Below, one piece after another: positions 12,237 through 13,538 of a stretch of DNA of 13,538 nt (position 1 is its first letter; every line of letters begins with the position of its first letter). Below the pieces are notes generated by a model. It ran no database searches, was not told the origin of the DNA, and saw only the letters and a list, made by a program, of their open reading frames with translations. The position numbers and the translations under genes are program-made. This stretch comes from Pseudomonadota bacterium (GTDB taxonomy: Bacteria; Pseudomonadota; Gammaproteobacteria; JAKAQQ01): the NCBI GenBank assembly GCA_021852325.1, contig JAJZNM010000170.1:1-13538 (forward strand). The letters run 5' to 3'.

Positions 12237-12800
12237 TCAGCCGTTGAGCTGCTTTTCCCGGATTTCCTCAATGGTCTTGCAGTCAATGCATTGGGTGGCA
12301 GTGGGTCGTGCCTCGAGTCTCCGGATCCCGATCTCGATTCCGCAATGGTCGCAGAATCCGTACTCGTCGGTTTCCAGGCGCAACAGGGCCTCGTCGATCT
12401 TCCGGATGAGTTTGCGTTCGCGGTCCCGTGTGCGGAGCTCCAGGCTGAACTCGGATTCCTGGGTGGCCCGGTCATTGGGATCCGGAAAGTTCATGGCCTC
12501 GTCCTGCATGTGATGGACTGTGCGATCGGCCTCTTCCATGAGATCTTTCTTCCAGGCCAGAAGGATCCGGTGGAAATGCTCCTTCTGCGCCGGATTCATG
12601 TACGGTTCGTTTCCCCGGATCGGATACGGCGCAATGCCTTCGCCGAGCGTGCTCAGAAAGGACGCGGCAGCCTGGGGGACCTCACCAGTGGCCGGTCCAT
12701 GGTGCGGTGCGCGGGTTGCGACCGGTGAGAGACGGGTTTTTTTCCGCCCCGGGGGGGTCTTGGCGGGCAGGGCACGTTCGGGTTTGGTACGCTTGGGCAT
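12237..12800 (-). CDS. dksA: RNA polymerase-binding transcription factor DksA
   Basis: DksA enters the RNA polymerase secondary channel and, with ppGpp, controls rRNA and amino-acid promoters in the stringent response. The conserved body matches E. coli DksA closely: EPYMNPAQKEHF, a coiled coil with the tip DPND (D107 and D110, equivalents of E. coli D71 and D74), SLELRTRDRERKLIRKI, and a zinc finger with C150, C153, C171 and C174, ending IREKQLNG. All key residues are present. The 187-residue product has an extra ~36 N-terminal residues rich in Lys, Arg, Pro and Ala compared with E. coli (151). ATG 12800 is the only ATG or GTG giving the conserved N-terminal segment. The Shine-Dalgarno (GGAG at about 14 bases) is poor. 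The frame is open further upstream without homology. Confidence 0.95.
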   Translation of the reverse strand: MPKRTKPERALPAKTPPGRKKTRLSPVATRAPHHGPATGEVPQAAASFLSTLGEGIAPYPIRGNEPYMNPAQKEHFHRILLAWKKDLMEEADRTVHHMQDEAMNFPDPNDRATQESEFSLELRTRDRERKLIRKIDEALLRLETDEYGFCDHCGIEIGIRRLEARPTATQCIDCKTIEEIREKQLNG

Positions 12801-12876
12801 GATGACAGGTTCCGCTCCATCTGGTTGGACTGGGGCCGGCTGGCTTCGACGGACGCCTGCGCGTGGTCGAACGCCC

Positions 12877-12907
12877 ATTATACCCAAATAGGCACACCCG
12901 ACGTCAG
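12877..12907 (-). promoter_or_regulatory. Promoter of dksA-yheT
   Basis: On the minus strand there is a perfect TATAAT (plus-strand 12877-12882). CTGACG (12902-12907) lies upstream as a possible -35, with 4 of 6 matches but a long 19-base spacer. Transcription would begin near 12870 and leave about 70 bases before the dksA ATG. The stretch sits between the queF stop (12943) and dksA, so dksA has its own promoter. The -10 is strong; the -35 is doubtful. Confidence 0.55.
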
Positions 12908-12942
12908 CCGATCGTCTCCCCAAGGCCGTTCCGGAACCCGGG

Positions 12943-13371
12943 TTACCGGGCCGGGATGTCGCCAGGATCAGGATTTTCCGGGTGTGGAGGGTTCCCGGCC
13001 CAGTCCGGCGCATGGTGTTCGGTCACGACCGTGGTCCGGATCCCGCCCCGGACGTTGAATCGGGCCGCAAGGCGCATATAACGGGGCTGGCAGGCGCGGA
13101 CCAGGTCATCTAGAATTCGGTTGGCGACGGCTTCATGGAACGCCCCTTCGTTCCGGTACGACCAGAAGTAGAGTTTCAACGCTTTCAGTTCGAGACAGGC
13201 CTGAGCTGGGATGTAGCACAGCGCAAGCGTGGCAAAATCCGGTTGACCGGTCAGTGGGCACAGGCAGGTGAACTCGGGGATTTCCATCCGGATCGCGTAA
13301 TCCCGCCCCGGCTCCGGGTTGGGGAATGTGGACAGTGCGCGTGAGGGGCTCTTCGACATTTCAGGGCACAT
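12943..13371 (-). CDS. queF: NADPH-dependent 7-cyano-7-deazaguanine reductase QueF (short type)
   Basis: QueF reduces the nitrile preQ0 to preQ1 with NADPH, the last free-base step before insertion into tRNA for queuosine. The 142-residue protein is of the short, single-domain type (B. subtilis-like) rather than the longer E. coli form. It has FTCLCPLTGQPDFATL (34-49) with the likely catalytic C38 and acid D45, the NADPH/QueF motif ELKALKLYFWSYRNEG (61-76), and F78-H79-E80, whose Glu binds the substrate in the family. The start may be ATG 13371 or ATG 13359; neither has a strong Shine-Dalgarno (AGGG lies 12 bases before the first). The C-terminal ~20 residues are Pro-rich. It is divergent from smc. 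No other queuosine gene is in the window. Confidence 0.92.
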   Translation of the reverse strand: MCPEMSKSPSRALSTFPNPEPGRDYAIRMEIPEFTCLCPLTGQPDFATLALCYIPAQACLELKALKLYFWSYRNEGAFHEAVANRILDDLVRACQPRYMRLAARFNVRGGIRTTVVTEHHAPDWAGNPPHPENPDPGDIPAR

Positions 13372-13430
13372 GGTTGGTTCAGCCCTAAATACTTTACACT
13401 AGGACGACACCGGGGCGGTTGCCACAACGT
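13372..13430. promoter_or_regulatory. Divergent queF / smc promoter region
   Basis: These 59 bases must hold the start signals of both divergent genes. For smc there is TTTACACT (TACACT at 13395-13400) as a weak -10, with TTGGTT (13374-13379) at a short 15-base spacing. For queF the minus strand offers TAAAGT (13391-13396) without a good -35. No preQ1 riboswitch-like element is visible, and the leader would be too short for one. Confidence 0.3.
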
Positions 13431-13538
13431 ATGCGTCTACTCAAGATCAGGCTCAGTGGTTTCAAGTCATTTGCGGATCCGACCACGCTCGAGTTTCCCG
13501 AGGGGATTGCCGCAGTCACGGGCCCGAACGGCGCCGGG
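13431..13538 (+). CDS. smc: Chromosome segregation protein SMC, N-terminal fragment (cut by window end)
   Basis: The 36 codons after ATG 13431 read MRLLKIRLSGFKSFADPT and then a beta-strand leading to TGPNGAG at the last base. This is the start of an SMC-family ATPase, with the conserved L-x-GFKSF signature and the first half of the Walker A motif (normally GPNGxGKSN). SMC with ScpA/B condenses and segregates the chromosome. The reading frame is open at the window edge, so the gene is incomplete here rather than broken. The Shine-Dalgarno is weak. In related genomes zipA and ligA often follow, which cannot be checked here. Confidence 0.88.
   Translation, partial: MRLLKIRLSGFKSFADPTTLEFPEGIAAVTGPNGAG

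Noticed and set aside
13372..13430. preQ1 riboswitch before queF
   Set aside because: The interval is only 59 bases and I see no preQ1-type hairpin followed by an A-rich tail.

Overview
The window is a GC-rich stretch of an ordinary bacterial chromosome. The protein families and gene order point to a gammaproteobacterium or close relative. It has the rimP-nusA-infB-rbfA-truB-rpsO-pnp superoperon, DksA with a four-cysteine zinc finger, a YheT-type hydrolase, a short QueF, and the start of a true SMC protein. SMC rather than MukB argues against Enterobacterales, Vibrionales and Pasteurellales. I cannot name the genus. There is no mobile element, CRISPR array, tRNA or rRNA.

Left (1-2673, + strand): nadA and nadB, the first two steps of de novo NAD synthesis from L-aspartate. 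Their stop and start overlap, and nadB uses a TTG start. A promoter-like sequence and a perfect 7-3-7 inverted repeat lie just before nadA, so this two-gene operon is probably repressor-controlled.

Centre (2674-11159, + strand): a 275-bp gap holds a good sigma70-like promoter and a leader RNA ending in an intrinsic terminator, just before rimP. The genes then run almost without gaps: rimP (30S maturation), nusA (elongation/termination), infB (IF2), rbfA (30S maturation), truB (tRNA pseudouridine 55), rpsO (S15) and pnp (PNPase). rpsO has a second promoter inside the end of truB. Together the set couples transcription, ribosome assembly, initiation and RNA turnover.

Right (11160-13538): yheT and dksA form a leftward pair, with dksA upstream behind a perfect TATAAT -10 box. 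queF (queuosine pathway) also runs leftward. smc starts rightward at 13431 and is cut by the window end.

I see no previously undescribed system here; these are conserved housekeeping genes. The observations most worth checking are small: the operator-like palindrome before nadA, a 28-bp perfect palindrome inside infB, altered residues next to the catalytic Asp of TruB, the rimP leader attenuator, and the basic N-terminal extension of DksA.
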